64,000 bases of DNA. Source: Marasmius tenuissimus (lineage: Eukaryota; Basidiomycota; Agaricomycetes; Agaricales; Marasmiaceae). A program made the translations under genes and the position numbers. Location: contig JAQOTA010000064.1 in assembly GCA_029532415.1 (NCBI GenBank), positions 434,001 through 498,000 on the forward strand. The letters are read 5' to 3'. Under the pieces are notes generated by a model that made no database searches, was not told the origin of the DNA, and was given only the letters and a program-made list of their open reading frames with translations. How positions within the stretch are numbered: position 1 is the stretch's first letter; each line of letters begins with the position of its first letter. This document shows positions 11,501 to 25,800 of the stretch, one piece after another.

Positions 11501-14500
11501 CATACCACCGATATGTTTTTCGGACCTCCCCTTGCCCTACCCCATTTCATACTGCCATGCGTATGTGGAATCTCTTCTCTCCACCACAGAGAGCATCATA
11601 AGCCTTTATCCGCACTTCACAAGGGAGGTGCACCTGCCCCGAAAATGATCGGATTCGTGGCCTCGAGACGATCAGCAACGTTCAACCATTAACGGCGGAG
11701 CATCCAGCACAAGGCGGCGAGCGTGACTGAGAATCAGAGTCAGCGGGGATTACCCCGCCACTGTATGTTCCGGATGATTCGACGGATATTCACCAAGCGA
11801 CTTGGTTATTGATAGTAAGATTATATGGGTGTGTATAGTATCAACCCACGACCGCCCAGTACTCTTCCGCAACATGGGCTGCCCTTGGTCCTGACGCTGG
11901 CATAAGGCGAAGACGCAGCACAATTGAGAAAAGGACGCCAATAGGTGGCGACACTTGTAGTTGAAGGCAGTACCGTACCGTTGGTCACTTGAGCTTACAC
12001 AAACACATAATCAACATAGGAAGATCAAGATATGCGAGCCACGCATCCATTGTCGACTCAGTGCTCATTTCTCCGGTCTTCAGAAGTCTTGCCATACACT
12101 GTTTCAATCCGATGAGTGCGACGTCTCGTTATCCATCCAAAACTCTACTCAAGTCTCCAGACTTCCAGACGCTGCGTCTTCTTCAAAAACAGATGGAAAG
12201 AGGATGAGTGAGAGAGAGAATTAATCTTCCTTTGGATCATTGTCGTTGTCGTGTGCAGAAAAGCAACGTGGGAAACGAGAATGCTTCGATTTTCTCCATA
12301 CTTCCGATATGACGTCATGCCACTTGGCTTTGACTTGGCCTCGGAGGTCCGTCGGTCACCAAGCCTGACCCTTTTCTCCTCAGCACTCACGAAGATCTCA
12401 AATTCAGGTCTCTCCGCTCTGTCATTCACCGTAAATCGCACCTACCACTCCAAATCTGGGCCTCATAGCTAGTTTGTGCTCATCGATCCGTGCAAGCAGC
12501 AGAGGCAAAGTCTAGATCTCCCGAGCCATTCGCTATTCCTTTTTCTTCCTTCCCCAATCATTCTCTCCCGGCTTCCCAATCTGGCCGTCCAGTATCTAAA
12601 TACCCTGATTCCCCAACACTGATGTCACCGCGGGCTCGCTCACATTTTCCACGTCAACGCTTTTCCCTGACAACTAGCTTTCATTACTCCAGAGCACCTC
12701 AGTCAGGTCTCAGCCGGCTCCGGACAAATTTTTGAGTGTAACCCTTTTTAAGTTCGTTCACTACGCAGAAAGCTTCAATATCAACCTTAACTGTTGCCAT
12801 TCATAACTCGATTATACTCACCATGATTCTTCTCGCTTACTCCTATGACTCGGAGACGTCTAAATTCCCGTACCGGCCCTGGACAAGTTCAACTGGTTTG
12901 CTCATGGGGCTTTCGTGCTGCTGGACCGCGATTTCCCCTTTCTTGTGCTTGAAGGCCTCTCACAGTTTGGCCCGATAGTTCACAGATGAAGTCCGGACGC
13001 TCATAAAACAGCACGACTGCCTCGGTTTCTGTGGATTGTTTTTCTCAGCTCCTACTCCGCCGTATCTCAAGAACCTAGGATTGACATGACCCCACAATTG
13101 AGCTCGAATGACCCACGTTCTCGATCCGCCCAAAGCTCGTTCCTCAAATAATCGTCTTATCCTCGTCGCTCAAAGGTACCGCAATCCAGCTGGCTATAAA
13201 TCGGTTATCACTTTTGACCTGTCCCCCATCACTCGCTAACGGCGAGTCGGACCTCACACGCCAAAATGCCGGCTAATACAAAATATTCTATAAGTGAAGT
13301 TGATTGCCGAACCTTTAGGTTTGGCTCCTCTATGAGAATGCTCTGGGGTCAAGTTTTTGAGACTCAGGTTCCCACGCACCATATATAGGTATAGCCTTTC
13401 ATAAGCGCTCGAGCTGGGCCTCGTGTATAGGCGCCCGTTTTGGCCCTTTCCCTTCACACACTCCGCGATCTCCTCGACTTGGAATTGCCACCGGAGAATC
13501 TACACAATTGCACACCCCTTGCCCTCTCGTTAAATTGATCTTAATTTGCGCGACTTTTTGTCACATACTTTCCTCAACTTGGTCTCGTGTTCAACTCATG
13601 ATTCGCTCGTGTTAGGACGGTGACCGGCTGAGTTGGAAAATGGTGAGACGGTGTGAAGATTCGAACTCAAGGTCTGGTGCGTCCCCTGCCTCTCTGCTTG
13701 CGTTGACATTACACAAGTATACTTACTGAAGATTATATCCTTGTTTAAAACCCTATCAGTCCTGTTAGCCTTCTGCAGTCTTCGTATTACTACCATTCTT
13801 ATTACCATCCTCACACTATTCGGGAAGATTCGGCACCAAGGCAACGACATTTGTTGGGCCTCATAAGGTATCTATCATCCTCAAGCGCATCTACATGGCG
13901 CGAAGTATTTTCCCGATGCCTGTCGGTGACTTTTTGGCATGGAGTCTTCGGATGTCTGTCGTCACCCTCGGACAGTGTTGTTGGTCAGATTCCCGACCCG
14001 AGGACCTTTTTAGGTAGGGATTGGGTGGCTTTACCACTACAATTAGCTTTTCAGCAGGTTAAGAATCGGATTGACTTGGTATCCTACGTAAACACTCAAC
14101 CAGGACTTGAGTTTTCCTCGCATCAGATAAACTAGACCACTGTTACTGTCAGGAGCATGGAGCGCACGAACGACTCCGTGAGTGCTCCCATCTGTTTGTA
14201 TCTATGCGCGCAGACACCATTCTCGAAGACACGTGGTATTCATCTATGATCCCTCTGTGATCTGACCGGCTCTTAAAACTTTGTTTATTTCATCTCTGTC
14301 TCTCCCTTTGTAAGTCATTCAATCTATACCCGTCTGGATTGTTAAGGCCAGGCGAGTACCTTCCCTTGAGCAACCCAAAGGCACAAATTAAGTAATATAT
14401 TTTCCCTGGTCACATAGAAGTTAGAACTCGCGCTTCAAGGCTCATTATCACCTCGGCATATTTTGTCGATAATCCCAAGTTGTCATCAAGAGCACCGTGC

Positions 14501-15250
14501 ATAGAACGATGGTCATAAATGCGTGAACGACTAGATATCAATGCATACCCCGCAAGTGATATTGATATCATCTTTACTTCTGCTTACTGGTACTTACCGA
14601 CAGGAACTCCCTTGAAATTGCATGTAATTGCACTCTTCACTACCAATAGCTACAAATTTAGGACCCTGTCTTCATCAATATGTATGCATGTTGGTTGAAT
14701 TCCGCATCCTCTCGCCCATGGGCCATGGCCCAAGCGCAACTGGCAAATCAGGCCAATCAACAAGACTATACGGTGCGTCTTCTCCCTTCTTCCGATGACG
14801 TTCGTATAATCAAACAAAGCACAGTCTCCCTGCCTCTAGCGGTCTTGACAGAGGTGCGCTCATGTACCATGAATGTTGAGATTTATATGTACCTTGTTTG
14901 CAGACATCAGTAAGAGTCTGTGCTTATCCGGGCTTGAGGAGAACTTCGATCGTGTGGAGTAGTTAGCATTTCCGGCCATGTCAATCACAATACCACAGTT
15001 GATTAGCCTCACTAGTCGAATTGAGTAGCATATTTTACTGTGCAATACACCGTATTTTGAGTAAATGGTCCAGAAATTTACGGGCGCAGAATTTCAGAAT
15101 GCTGACGTGACCGGACCTGAACTTCAAAGCTCGCTGCTCGAGGCCTGATACACGGTCTTCCCCGAAGGTTCGGCCTATGCCGCTTGCGGCCATCCCCCCC
15201 CAGTCATATATTGGCATATTATTTATGCAAGCACATCAGCAAAAGCACTA
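11500..15250. other. no recognisable gene
   Basis: This 3.7-kb stretch contains only short frames. A C/T-rich tract runs from about 12480 to 13560. A B-box-like GATTCGAAC occurs at about 13659 on the minus strand without a matching A box. I found no TIR, LTR or protein motif. Confidence 0.4.
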
Positions 15251-15256
15251 TGGTGG

Positions 15257-15726
15257 TACTGGGGGCAGAAAGCATCTCGGTTGAGACTCAACCGAGACGG
15301 TCTCGGGTGAGGGCAACTTGAGAGCAACTTGAGGCCTCATTGAGTTTGATCAGCGGGGTTTCAAACGCACCCTGGGGACTCAATAGACTTGGTGAGCCCA
15401 ACCTGTGATGACTGTCACATCGGTACTTGGGAATATACCTTGTTTACGCCGTAGACTTGTCCGCGGGGCTTGAAATCTCAACCATCAAAGGGTCCCCGCC
15501 GAAGATTTTTCGACTCTTTGGGATCCGACAATTGATTTGCGGGCATGGCATGGGGACCGAGGCAAAACATGAGCTTGAGCTCTGTGTGAGAACCGCCCTA
15601 ATATTGCTTGTTAGGTTCCAAACTCCGCTAATTGGGCACATGGAGGCCTCGAGGCCATTTCTCAAGTTGCTCTCACCCGAGACCGTCTCGGATGAGACTC
15701 AACCGAGACGCCTTCTGCCCCCAGTG
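15257..15726. mobile_element. 470-bp MITE with long TIRs, CACTGGGGGCAG family
   Basis: The ends are long imperfect inverted repeats of about 65 bp. The left end begins TACTGGGGGCAGAAAGC and the right end, read inward, CACTGGGGGCAGAAGGC. Both continue through TCTCGGTTGAG and GAGACGGTCTCGGGTGAG to GCAACTTGAGA. The 3-bp direct repeat TGG flanks it (15254-15256 and 15727-15729). No transposase is present. End sequence and target-site length match the MITEs at 27648-27842 and 33280-33484, so one transposase type probably mobilised all three. The CAC start and 3-bp duplication fit CACTA-type (CMC) elements, which is inference. Confidence 0.75.
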
Positions 15727-16259
15727 TGGGTTATGTGGGTCCACAAGCACCCAAAACCTGCCGTCTGAGGTGAAGACACGGAAGGTAAAGATAGCAGTTA
15801 TGATTTTTATTTGCCAGCCTGAGACACGCCTATTGAAGTATTGGACCTCCTGTAGCGGTTGTTCATACTCGAGAGCTCTTGGAATTGCTTTTTTGACCTT
15901 GTTTTGATCCGTTATTTCAATTGAGGGATTCATTTTGGGCTAATACACGGTCAGCCCGTGATATAAGGGATCATAAATCATTATCGGCAGGTTGCACCGA
16001 GAGTGATAACTGATTTATGGCCCGTCTCGATCGTGGTACTCAGGAGTTAAGGTGCATGTTAACTCGCGACTTGGCGATGGGAGACTTGTTTGGCACTGAC
16101 GTGCCGGGCTTTCGGCACTCCTAGTGTGCATTACTAACGATATCTGAGTAAGTAGTCAACTCCTCTAAGTATCATTCAATTTTCACGAACATTTATGGCC
16201 ACGGGCCTCATTTGAAGCAAAATTTCCCTATAGACACGCGGTCCACAATACTGCAAGAG

Positions 16260-16900
16260 AGGTAGCTTTCTTCCCTCTATTCTTGGCCCCTACAACGCGC
16301 TTCCGTACTCTCTCCCGCTGCCACCTCGTTCACAAACATCACTTGCTCGACGGAATGCTTATCGAGGTTCAAAGCTCTCAGTCCCCTCATTAACACCCGC
16401 GTTACAATCCTTCATGCTGTTCTCGAGTCTACCTCGTCAAACCCTTTCTTCCCATTATCACTAACCTCAACTAATAGCACGGTACTGCGCCTCCTTTATA
16501 TCAATTGTTTCCACTGTTGCCCCAAAATCACGCCAATATCCACCACATAACACTCGGATTCAAGCTCAAAGCTAGAATCTGACCCGATCGGTTGTTTCCT
16601 AGCCGCCTATGCGGCGTTTTGCCTTTCTCTTCTGCTGCACGCGAGCACCAGAGGCCTGATTCCGCTTGGAGTCGATCACAATTCGAGGGGTACTCGCCAC
16701 CGGTGCGGAAACCATCGTCACAATTATGAGCCGGAGGAATAATGATTCTGCAAAAGAGGCTGGATGAAAAACTCGGTGTCACGGGTGTGATCAAGGTAAG
16801 ATACTTACATTCTCTCTTGGTCCTAATATTTTGTTGCAGATATACTCTGGGCCTTTTCACGGTATTTACAACGTGATTCGTCGTTCCAAGGAGGAAACCT
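16260..16900. repeat. third, diverged copy of the family 3' flank
   Basis: Landmarks shared with 6600-6960 and 22290-22620 appear in the same order: CGTGCTCGAAAA-like sequence, ACCTCGTCAAACCCTTTC, CTAATAGCACGGTAC, and GCGGCGTTTTGCCTTTCTCTTCTG. No body of the gene family is present next to it, so it is an orphan fragment. A 110-codon minus-strand frame (16528-16860) overlaps it, but I cannot show it is translated. Confidence 0.5.
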
Positions 16901-18840
16901 GCCAGCTATGGTAGACGCGCTCTAGTTCGGGCCCAAATTCTCAACTGGGCTGTGTTGTCAAATGTTTAAAGCCATTCTCTCGTGACTTGCGGATGCTCAA
17001 CACGTTTCATCACTAAAAAGTCATTCTTACTGTCAGTACTCGCCTTGGTGCTCTCAAATCATCCTTTCCCATATCTTCCCCCACCACTAATCCATCTGTT
17101 CCACGAGCGACGAATGTAAGCAAAGCTTCAAGGACTAATGAAGTTCAGTAAGTCATACGTCTCAGCTTTGGTCCAGATTGTGGCTCTACGGGTAACCGTG
17201 CTTTGAAACATCCTTGATTTGCGGCACTCGAAACACTAAGTCAATATTCCAGTATGGCAACCTCGGATTGGCCACTCGTAGTACCTGCTGGACTCTGCTG
17301 TGCTTCCGTCATTGTATGATATCATTGCCCTTTGCCCCGTCTTACTCACGTAGCTCCATAACCCTTTACCTCTGTGATCGTACTTACTCCTACATACATC
17401 ATGCACAGTTGGACCTACATCATGCGTAGTATATTCTTTCCTGTTCTCTCGTATTCTCTACCTACTTCTGTACAGTATATAAAACTACCTACAAAATCCC
17501 ATACTACCTCAGCGGTTTGTTAACCCACTGAGGTCTTCTACATTTCTCTTACCTTGCCCCGCTCCGAGCTCTTTCTCTGCACTGTATTGCGACTCACTAC
17601 GAGCGAGAAAATCAAGCGGGGGATTGATCGAACTATGATAAAACTCGCTGAGGATAATGAATTCTGGAAACTTGTCACATACCGGGACAATTCGTATGAA
17701 TAGATATGAACCCCTGGTGATTACGTGACTGAACAAAATTTTATATGTGTGTCAAGGGACCCGTGAAGTGCGATATATAGATTGATTGAAATAGGTCAGT
17801 ATGATCCAAGCGTCGAACGTGGGTAAAATTCATATGTGATCGAAATGTGAGTCGGTGATGAGTACAGGTCGTCGACGAAGCAACGAAGTACTTCAACAAC
17901 GGCAATTGAAAGAGAATCGAGTAATTAAATGTTAACGCTCAAGGAATGGTCAACGTGATAATGCCGGGCGGTCACTTGAGCACGATTCACCTCTACCAGT
18001 GCAGTACAATGCAATTGTGTTCGACGTTCCAGCTCTAGTAACAAACACTGTGTTGAATGAGCGCTGCTACCGGATCTTCCAAACTTAAACCCAGTTTAAG
18101 GAATACCTGATAGGGGGGAGGGCCAGCTCAAGCGGCAGGATATATATCCTGCCTTTCCTCCCCGGAATATCAACCGTGGCGCTGGAAGGAGAGAGATCTA
18201 TATTGTACATTATATACCAGAAATAAAATCCCTATCAATATTGTGAGGTATCTTGACAGGATTGATCTGTAATGTTTGTTGCTCTGAGCCACAACATATT
18301 GAGAAATCATCTTGAAGGCCCCGAAGCTTTACCGAGTCTCAAAGATAGGCAACTCTTGCAGACTTGGCTTAACTGTACTCCCGTAAGTACATAGAAAGCT
18401 ATATTGAATATTCTGACCAGTACGTACATCATTATTGAAGGTTGCGTCGGCTGCACCAACCTTATTCCGGTGTGCCAATTTGTTATTTCGTGAGATTTAA
18501 GTACAGCATAGTTCAGATAACAAATTTGGTCGTTTTCTTGCTTCTTTTCCTCACTATCGTCCGTCTGGCTCCCTCTAGCGAGAGGTGAACTCGCTCAAAC
18601 CGTCTTCCTCAACAGCAACTACAGTCTGTCCATTTTGGTGCCACTTTCTTCATCCTGTAGATGCTGAGAACTTTGGAGGGCAATATCCATTCCAGAGTTT
18701 TGATCAGTCTCCCGCGTGGCTCGAAATGTTGACAACTGATGGTTAATCCGCAGAGGCTGAGATCTTCCTTCAGAGCGGAACATATCACGATCCATAGTTA
18801 TATGCCGGGGGCGCTCCTCAAATGAACGGCCCAGCCCAAT
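16900..18840. other. no recognisable gene
   Basis: AT-rich stretches and short frames only. I see no motif, TIR or LTR pair that I can support. Confidence 0.4.
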
Positions 18841-18849
18841 TCGAACAAT

Positions 18850-19790
18850 GATTAAGAGGGGGACAAGGGCCTACAGTGACTGTTTAGCACGAGGAGACAG
18901 TGAGCGGGATAGTCTGCAGAGACAAAACTGACAGATATCTGTGCTGACATTGCTCCGAGAATAGAGAGAGCCGTAGTCCATTTACCGCTGGTACCGTTAT
19001 CAAGGAGCAGTCCGGCAAGTATAGTGTAGTCTGCTAGCATAATAAACCCGGACTCGACTCTGCACAAGGGTGTCAGCAATTTTATCAAGATTTGCATTTA
19101 CTCCCCACATTATTGTGATGACATGGTTGTAGGGCGGACAATAGGAACGACTTGGTGTGGTTTCAAGGCTGCGAATGGTAAACCATATTTTGAGTGCTAA
19201 AAGGAACAAGATCAGGACTTGCCAATATAGTATAAGTATATGATTCAAGCTCGCACCAATCGTTGAAGTAAGCAACAAGTTACTGACAATCTCGCAGACT
19301 ACAAAGATAGCAACAGTGACCAGGGTACCGATAGGCAGACTATCCCTTGCACCGGTAGCAAAGATAAATTTGTTCATTTCTCCGAACTTGGCATAGTAAG
19401 CTCCTGCATGAAGCCTTGAGGGCTCTTTCAAGGCACAGATGCAATAATGACATACCGGTCTGAATGAGAATGAATATAACAGGTAGGGCAATGGCTTTGA
19501 GAGAGTGATTACAGATATGGTAGCAACGATAAACCTGGGTGCAATCGCGTTTCAGGCCAGGTGATGTCCGTAAGACGAAGATCAAAGGAACTCACCAAGA
19601 TGACGAATGCGTTGAGACTGTGGTTATTGACAAGTCATTTCCAGCGCCTTGTGAGACAGTGGGCAATACGTACGATGAGAGTTGTATAACGACGTAGCCA
19701 ATTGCACTGCCCGTTTAGAAAGAAAGTCAGACTCCACCCCACATTTGACGTTGGATAGTGGGTAGTCACCTGGATTGACCCTAGACCACT
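18850..19790 (-). CDS. 7-TM-like integral membrane protein, basidiomycete family
   Basis: Minus-strand exons read in order as a multi-pass membrane protein. A short hydrophobic exon (AIGYVVIQLSS, about 19670-19705) is followed by SLNAFVIL, then VYRCYHIC with the hydrophobic segment IALPVIFILIQT (about 19455-19540). A large exon from 19403 downward contains LVTVAIFVVCEIVSNLLL and ILYWQVLILFLLALKIWF. A last part reads ESGFIMLADYTILAGLLL and WTTALSILGAMSAQI. Introns of about 45-60 bases with good GT and AG borders separate these. The motif Y/F-R-C-Y/F-x-I after a small splice junction is shared with the genes at 31001 and 44005. This is an expanded, functionally unassigned family in Agaricomycetes. 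A receptor role would be inference. Both ends are uncertain. Confidence 0.55.
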
Positions 19791-19799
19791 GTCTCATTA

Positions 19800-22029
19800 T
19801 AGCGCTTGTTGTATAGCTAGGTTGACCGCTGATAATGTTGCAAGTATGAACAGAGTAATTGCTGAAACGATGTGAAACGTAAACACGTGGTAAAAATTCT
19901 GGCTCTATAGAAGTCGGATCCCGATGACAAAAAGTACGGTATTACACCCTGAGAAGATGCGATGTGAGGTCAAGGGTTATTGTGCCGCAAGATTCGACGC
20001 GTCTACTTGCCGTAGAGAAAAAGTTCAATCTAGCAATATCGCCGTTTTAGTGTATTTTTTTTCTCCGAAGGGAAACGAGGTAAACTTCACGCACCGAAGA
20101 AGCGAAGGACGCCTCTACGAACAGCCTCGAATCAAGAATCATCTTGGATGTACAACGAGACTTTACATTGACAGAACAACTTATATGGTGGTTTGCTCCG
20201 CTGTGCTTGGGAGCCGCGAGCCCATTTCAAGGAGGCAGCAAAGAACATCGCACAAAGGAGATGATCATGACGGTGCTGATCAAGGGTCTTGCAACTCTGG
20301 GAGTTGATGGGCCTTCGTAAGTATATGCCGTGGCGGGCTAAGTACTTCATATGTACGGTATTCACACCCGCGCATATCTTACTAAGACCTTCCCGCGTAT
20401 CTGTCTATTTATCTGATGTATCAAGCCCAACTTTTTGTACCAACTGTTGCAGATGACTATCATATCCGATGCAGTACCCCGTGAGAACACTGACATGATC
20501 AAAAATAAGTTAAAAAGAGCACACAGTTTGCAGTTGTGCGGGGCTCAGGGGCAATTGGGTTGTGGTGAACGAATGAGCAGAGTGACGAGTCCAGTCATGC
20601 TGAGACACAGCGGTCCGAATACACCAGGAGGGCAGGCACATCAATAGCGAATTGTCATTCTCCTCCTGAAAGCGAACCGAAACTTCAAATATTCCCCCCA
20701 AAGAAGCTGATTCCGCTTGTTGAGATTGTCATGCAGTGAGAGAAAGGCCGGCTGATCCTTTGATCAATATAGTCACAAAGACCTATTCAGATACACTCTA
20801 CGCCTCACCCACAGACAGATGAAGTTGGACCAAATTTACACAAAGCTCCACAAGGGAAACAGTGAGCCAGCTACGACCTTGACATTCTCAGCAACCGATT
20901 GATACAACAGATGGCTCCCACCCGTGAGGACCTCAAGGTAAATAAGGCAGTTCAGCTGATCTCATCTTCTCTCAGATGCTTGACAATAATAGTTGCTATT
21001 CAAAGTGGGTTTTGATTGAACATAGGTACAGTAGAAACCCGCTCAGCTGTTCTGTTGGCGAGCACAGCAGCTTTGTTGGGGTATGTCGTCCCCAAACTGT
21101 GATGGCCGGTTCTGTAACGCATGACTACCTTCTCTTTTATCGCATTCTTCAAATTCAAGCGAGCGGAGTGCCCAGTGTTTATCTCAAGCCATCTATCTCC
21201 TCCCTTCAGCTCTCAAGTGAGCACTACTAGCCTCAGGCCATGTTGCTTGTTTCATACTCCATCATTTTTTCATGATAATTGTGCAGCTTTGTTCCAAGGC
21301 TTGGCTTCGTATGCAGAGAATGGTCACTGGTGGTTTGTGCGCCCAAGTCGTTGGGAGATCCTCACCGGACTCTAGGGTCTCGGATGTCTATAGAATACCA
21401 ATCAGTATGTTAGGGGGTGCAGTTACTCGAGTAATGAAAAACCATGGCGATATCCTGATTCTCCGACTTGGTACCGTTTTCCTCGTCACAGAGTGATGTC
21501 GTGTAATTCAGCAAAGGGGCACAAAGCGGCAGAGCCGGACTAAAACCGAATGTATCGAGAGGGTTCGAGATCAGAGAGCAAGCCCCTGACTCGTTTGGAA
21601 CTTGATTGAATATACAGAGAGGGTGAGAATAATAAATGAGATGCCTACCGCTCGGTGCAATGTTGGGAAACAGATGACATTGTTAGCGTAAGTCGGACTA
21701 TGAGATGAGAGGCATAACAACAACGCCAGCAAGCCCAATCACGTTGTTGGCTTGTACAAGCCTTGGTGGAAGGGTGTGAAGTCCATTTGATGGTTACGCC
21801 ACAACGCAATCATATAATGAGAGGGTTGTTACTACGGCGTCAGGGAGCAAGGCCGGACCGACTCAGCCCTTTGCCTTCAGACTGCCATAATCGTCGTGGG
21901 ACCCAAGCAGTCTTTAATATCCACGCCGCAGGAGCTCTACTCTCTCGTTTTTGAGTGCAGAGACTGAATATATTCGACTATAGTTTCGAGTATCTACGTC
22001 ACATAATACTTAGTGCTGTCATGCTCTGA
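19800..22029. other. no recognisable gene
   Basis: A 127-codon plus frame (19924-20307) and others are present, but none shows a motif or a second copy. I could not assign anything here. Confidence 0.35.
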
Positions 22030-22882
22030 CCTCTTCCTCTTTCCCGTTGATAGGGGTGTGCTGGTTATGAGGTATACGGCTGCTCTTTTACAGTATCCTT
22101 CCAGCATCCTCAACGGTTTGTCTCCGAGCCGCGATATCTAATATGACATTGCGAGAGCTCGAGTGAATCTCAGTGGATCTAGCCATGATTTCTCAAGAGA
22201 GGAAGTCACTCCATTAGACTAGTTTAGGAGATCCTCTCGACGCAATGCCAATCGTCTGAGAAATTTCGTTCATATCCACATCTCAGTTGTCCATATCGTG
22301 CTCAAAAATTGAACTGACCTCGTCAAACCTTTCCTTTCCACTTGTCCTACCCTCAAATAGCACGGTACAAGGACCCGTCCACGTTCACGTTTCTCAACTT
22401 CACTCACAGCAACGCCAAAATACATCGCCTACGATCCGAATCCGCGTTCAACCCAATCGGTTATTGCTAGCCACGTGAGTATGTGGCGTTTTGCCTTTCT
22501 TTTCTGCCATCCTCAGTCAGTCACAGTAAGGGTTTCGTGGCATATTTTGACTTAGATTTTGAACATCAAAAATAGGATTTACTTAGAGGTCGCTCACCAT
22601 CGGTGCAAAAAACATGTCCACAATCATGAGTTGAAGGGATAACGTTGGCGAGACGGTCCCGATAAGGGACATGCCATTACGAGTATCATAACGACACAAT
22701 CCCTCTGTCTTTCTGATATTATGTGGCAGATTCACTAATAGTATTTTTGCTGTAATCTGTCACCAAAAAGAGATGGAAATAGAACTGAACTTATGCATAG
22801 TTACTCACTATAATGGGCATACTTCAAGTCATACCCAAATCCTCAATCGAGCCGCGATTCGTGGAAGTTCATAGCCATTCTC
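22030..22882. repeat. duplicated 3' flank of family copy B
   Basis: This matches 6340-7216 closely and in the same orientation relative to the adjacent minus-strand gene copy. Differences are single substitutions and small indels, for example an extra TTAC near 22580. It shows that the unit duplicated was larger than the gene itself. Confidence 0.65.
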
Positions 22883-25800
22883 TCAGAGCTTGCGGAGGAT
22901 CAGTTCATTGCAGTGAATCTCGTCGAGGGCGGTGAGTACATCAATCCGAGCTGTGAATCGTTATGTTTCAGCTCGTTAAGGGAACCACAATATATGAAAA
23001 TGAAATTTGAGCGGGAATATTGGAGAACGAGAGCCAGTAGCATCCTAAATCTATGCATTTTCATATACTTTACTCATCTTCAACCACAAGAAAATCCCAC
23101 TGACCCTGGCCAGTTGAGCCCAGTAAATTCACGCTCATATCTCGCTGTGAGGATGCATCGGCTGCAAAATGGTTATTTCGGTCAGAATCAAGCGAAGATA
23201 AAACTTCAAGATGTATACATACCGATTTTATCCGTATTGAGCTCCAAAAACTGGGCCAAATACGTGGCGGTTGAACTGTCCCTCTCTTCCAGATGTACTC
23301 GTGCCGTCCTTTCCCAGCCGCTGACTGTATCGACTGCTGAGAATGTAACTTTGTGATCCGTCCTGTCCTCTAGTTCTGAATCAATAGACCAGTCTACGCC
23401 ATCTGCATCGTCCAGCTCCTCCATTTCTCCGTTGCGAAAGGTGACTAATACAAGTATTCAGCAAGTATTCAGACGAGCTCTGAACTAGAAATGACTGGTA
23501 CGCACCAAAGCCCAACTCCGAATAGTCATGGTCTTGAACTTGTTGGCTTACCCCAAACCCGGTGGTCTTTGCTCCGAGTGATCCTGTAGCCTTTTGTTCA
23601 GAATTCTGAGGTGGACATTGAGCTCGTGCATCGGACCCAGTAACTGCTTCTCTTGGTGTCTGAGAACTACAAGAAGTTCAATACAGTTGATTTGAAGTTT
23701 GAACCAGGGAACGTTACTTGCCGTGTTGGTCGTGTCGAGGTATCATCATGTGAGTCTACCTTCTCCCCTGTGGTTTCCTGCTCAGACAATCTGGGTTGTC
23801 TACTCGCCGGGTTAGATATGGAGGTTGGAGAACTGAAAAAGGCCGGTGAGATGGTAAGTGTGAGCGTGTGGAAATGAAAGCTAACCCCTTAGACGGTTTA
23901 GGTCTCTGAGAAGCGCCCTTCGATGTATTTGTTTGACGACTGGCTTCCTGCACCATAATCTGCTGGTCTCTGGTGCAGCGTGTCTCTTTCACGGAATTTT
24001 CCGCGTTTCTTTCATGATGAATCTCTAAAGTTCGAGTTCAACCGTCAACAAGAGAGCGCATGCTACAAGTATAGAGCACACATACCTCGTGCTTCCCTGT
24101 TCATCACTGCACGTTCTACAGGTAGATCTACGAGCAAGGGGGTTGATGGGGACGTGGGCTGAGAGATTGAAGAGCAAGATTTGCTCTCCAGCTCCTCTGA
24201 CTCCCCATGCTGATCCGAGTCATCCAAGTCTTTATTGCTGTCCGTGTCCTCTGGCTCCACAATTATTCGAGCACGAGGATCACCTGAACCGAAAGATAAT
24301 GCTTGGTAAATTACAGAGAGTGGACGGTACGTACCCCATATCAACTTGGCATACCCGTGAGCTTGAGCATATTGCTTCCCATCAATGTGATAGTTTTTGG
24401 TGTGTAAGTGATTCTTGACCAAGAAATATTCAGAGATCATCCAGCATGATCCAATCCACGTTTGAACGTTCGGCTCAGGTATCCCAGACCGCTCCCAGTC
24501 CTTCTTTGAAATTGCGGTCTTTCCGTTTGGGTCCCATGACCAGTAGAATAGCAAGTCACGAAGGAGATGGGGTATACAGTACATTCCGTCGATGTACTCA
24601 ACATGGAGGGGGGGAACGAAAAGATACACAGGTGCAGGACAAGATTTGAGACCACATGAGAAGTCGCCAGCAATGGAAAATCCGATTTCATCTATGAAAT
24701 CTGGAGAATGGTATCAGGGGACGTGAAGATGCCAATGAGGACAAAAATTTGTGGGGCACGTACATGGTAATTGCCAGCCAAACCTCTCAGACTGGCAAAG
24801 GTAAGCGGCGCGGAGTCGACTTCGGTCCTCCAACGGAAGGTGCAACGAGAAGTATAGGTTGAGTCGGGTGTTGTGAGTATTGTCGAAGTGTAAGTCGACG
24901 CGTGAAGGGACTGGTGGGTTCAGAAGAGAAAGGGATGAATAGAAGTTAGCCATACCTTCTTTGGAATAACCGACGTCGATGTTGTGGCTCCGATTCTCGA
25001 AACACCACTCAGGACGTGGAGTGGAAGGGAAGTGGGCAACAATTTCACCTCCCCAGTTCATGACAGCTCCGAATATTAATCGGCCATGAGGCGCGAGAAT
25101 TAACAGGTCTGTTGGCTCGATCGTTCCCAATGACGCAATCAGGTACACAAAGTCACCGAAAGTGTTTTCAAAGTAGGTGGTAATCTCATCGGCATTGATA
25201 TTGAGTTGCGGACGAGGGCCTTCAGGAAGTGGGGTTGGCGTGTAGTGCCAGCGGTCTTCAAGTGGTCGTTCAATAGAGGCGGAGGCATCGTAGTGCCAAG
25301 ACCGTGTTTTGAGATTGAATGTCCAATCCATCCACGCCCGCGAAATCTGTTATTTTATTTTTAGGTCGCCAAGACTCGGATTAGCCAACTCACCGCAATC
25401 CTCAGCGATTCGTCGGCACGGGGCGCGGATATTGCGAGACGCTAAAGGCGCTCTCAGAAGTGTTCAGATGCACGTGAAAGTACTCACATGTGTATACAAA
25501 AGGTATGCAAACACAAGGTTTTGTGAGTGAATATATCGTTTTTTAAACTTGTCACCATTGACTAAATCTGGGAACCTCGAATAGTCAGCTTTCACATCGA
25601 GCCACGTCCCGAAACCCTTCCTACCTTCATACAGGATATAAGTTGGCATCTCTGCCCTCATCAATCCCAACATTTGAACAAGCCAGGATGACCTAGATAC
25701 CACCATTGGAACATCAAACCTAGATACCTAGTACGCACCAAACCCACCTGTGTCCCGAATATCCTTCATAGAAATGTTTCCAAAGCTGAAGTGTGTCATG

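Noticed and set aside
13640..13740. Possible tRNA on the minus strand (B-box-like GATTCGAAC)
   Set aside because: No A box at the expected distance, and the T stem has only three of five pairs.
15427..15933. 113- and 91-codon plus frames and their antisense partners
   Set aside because: They lie largely within the 470-bp MITE and its inverted repeat, so they are not independent genes.
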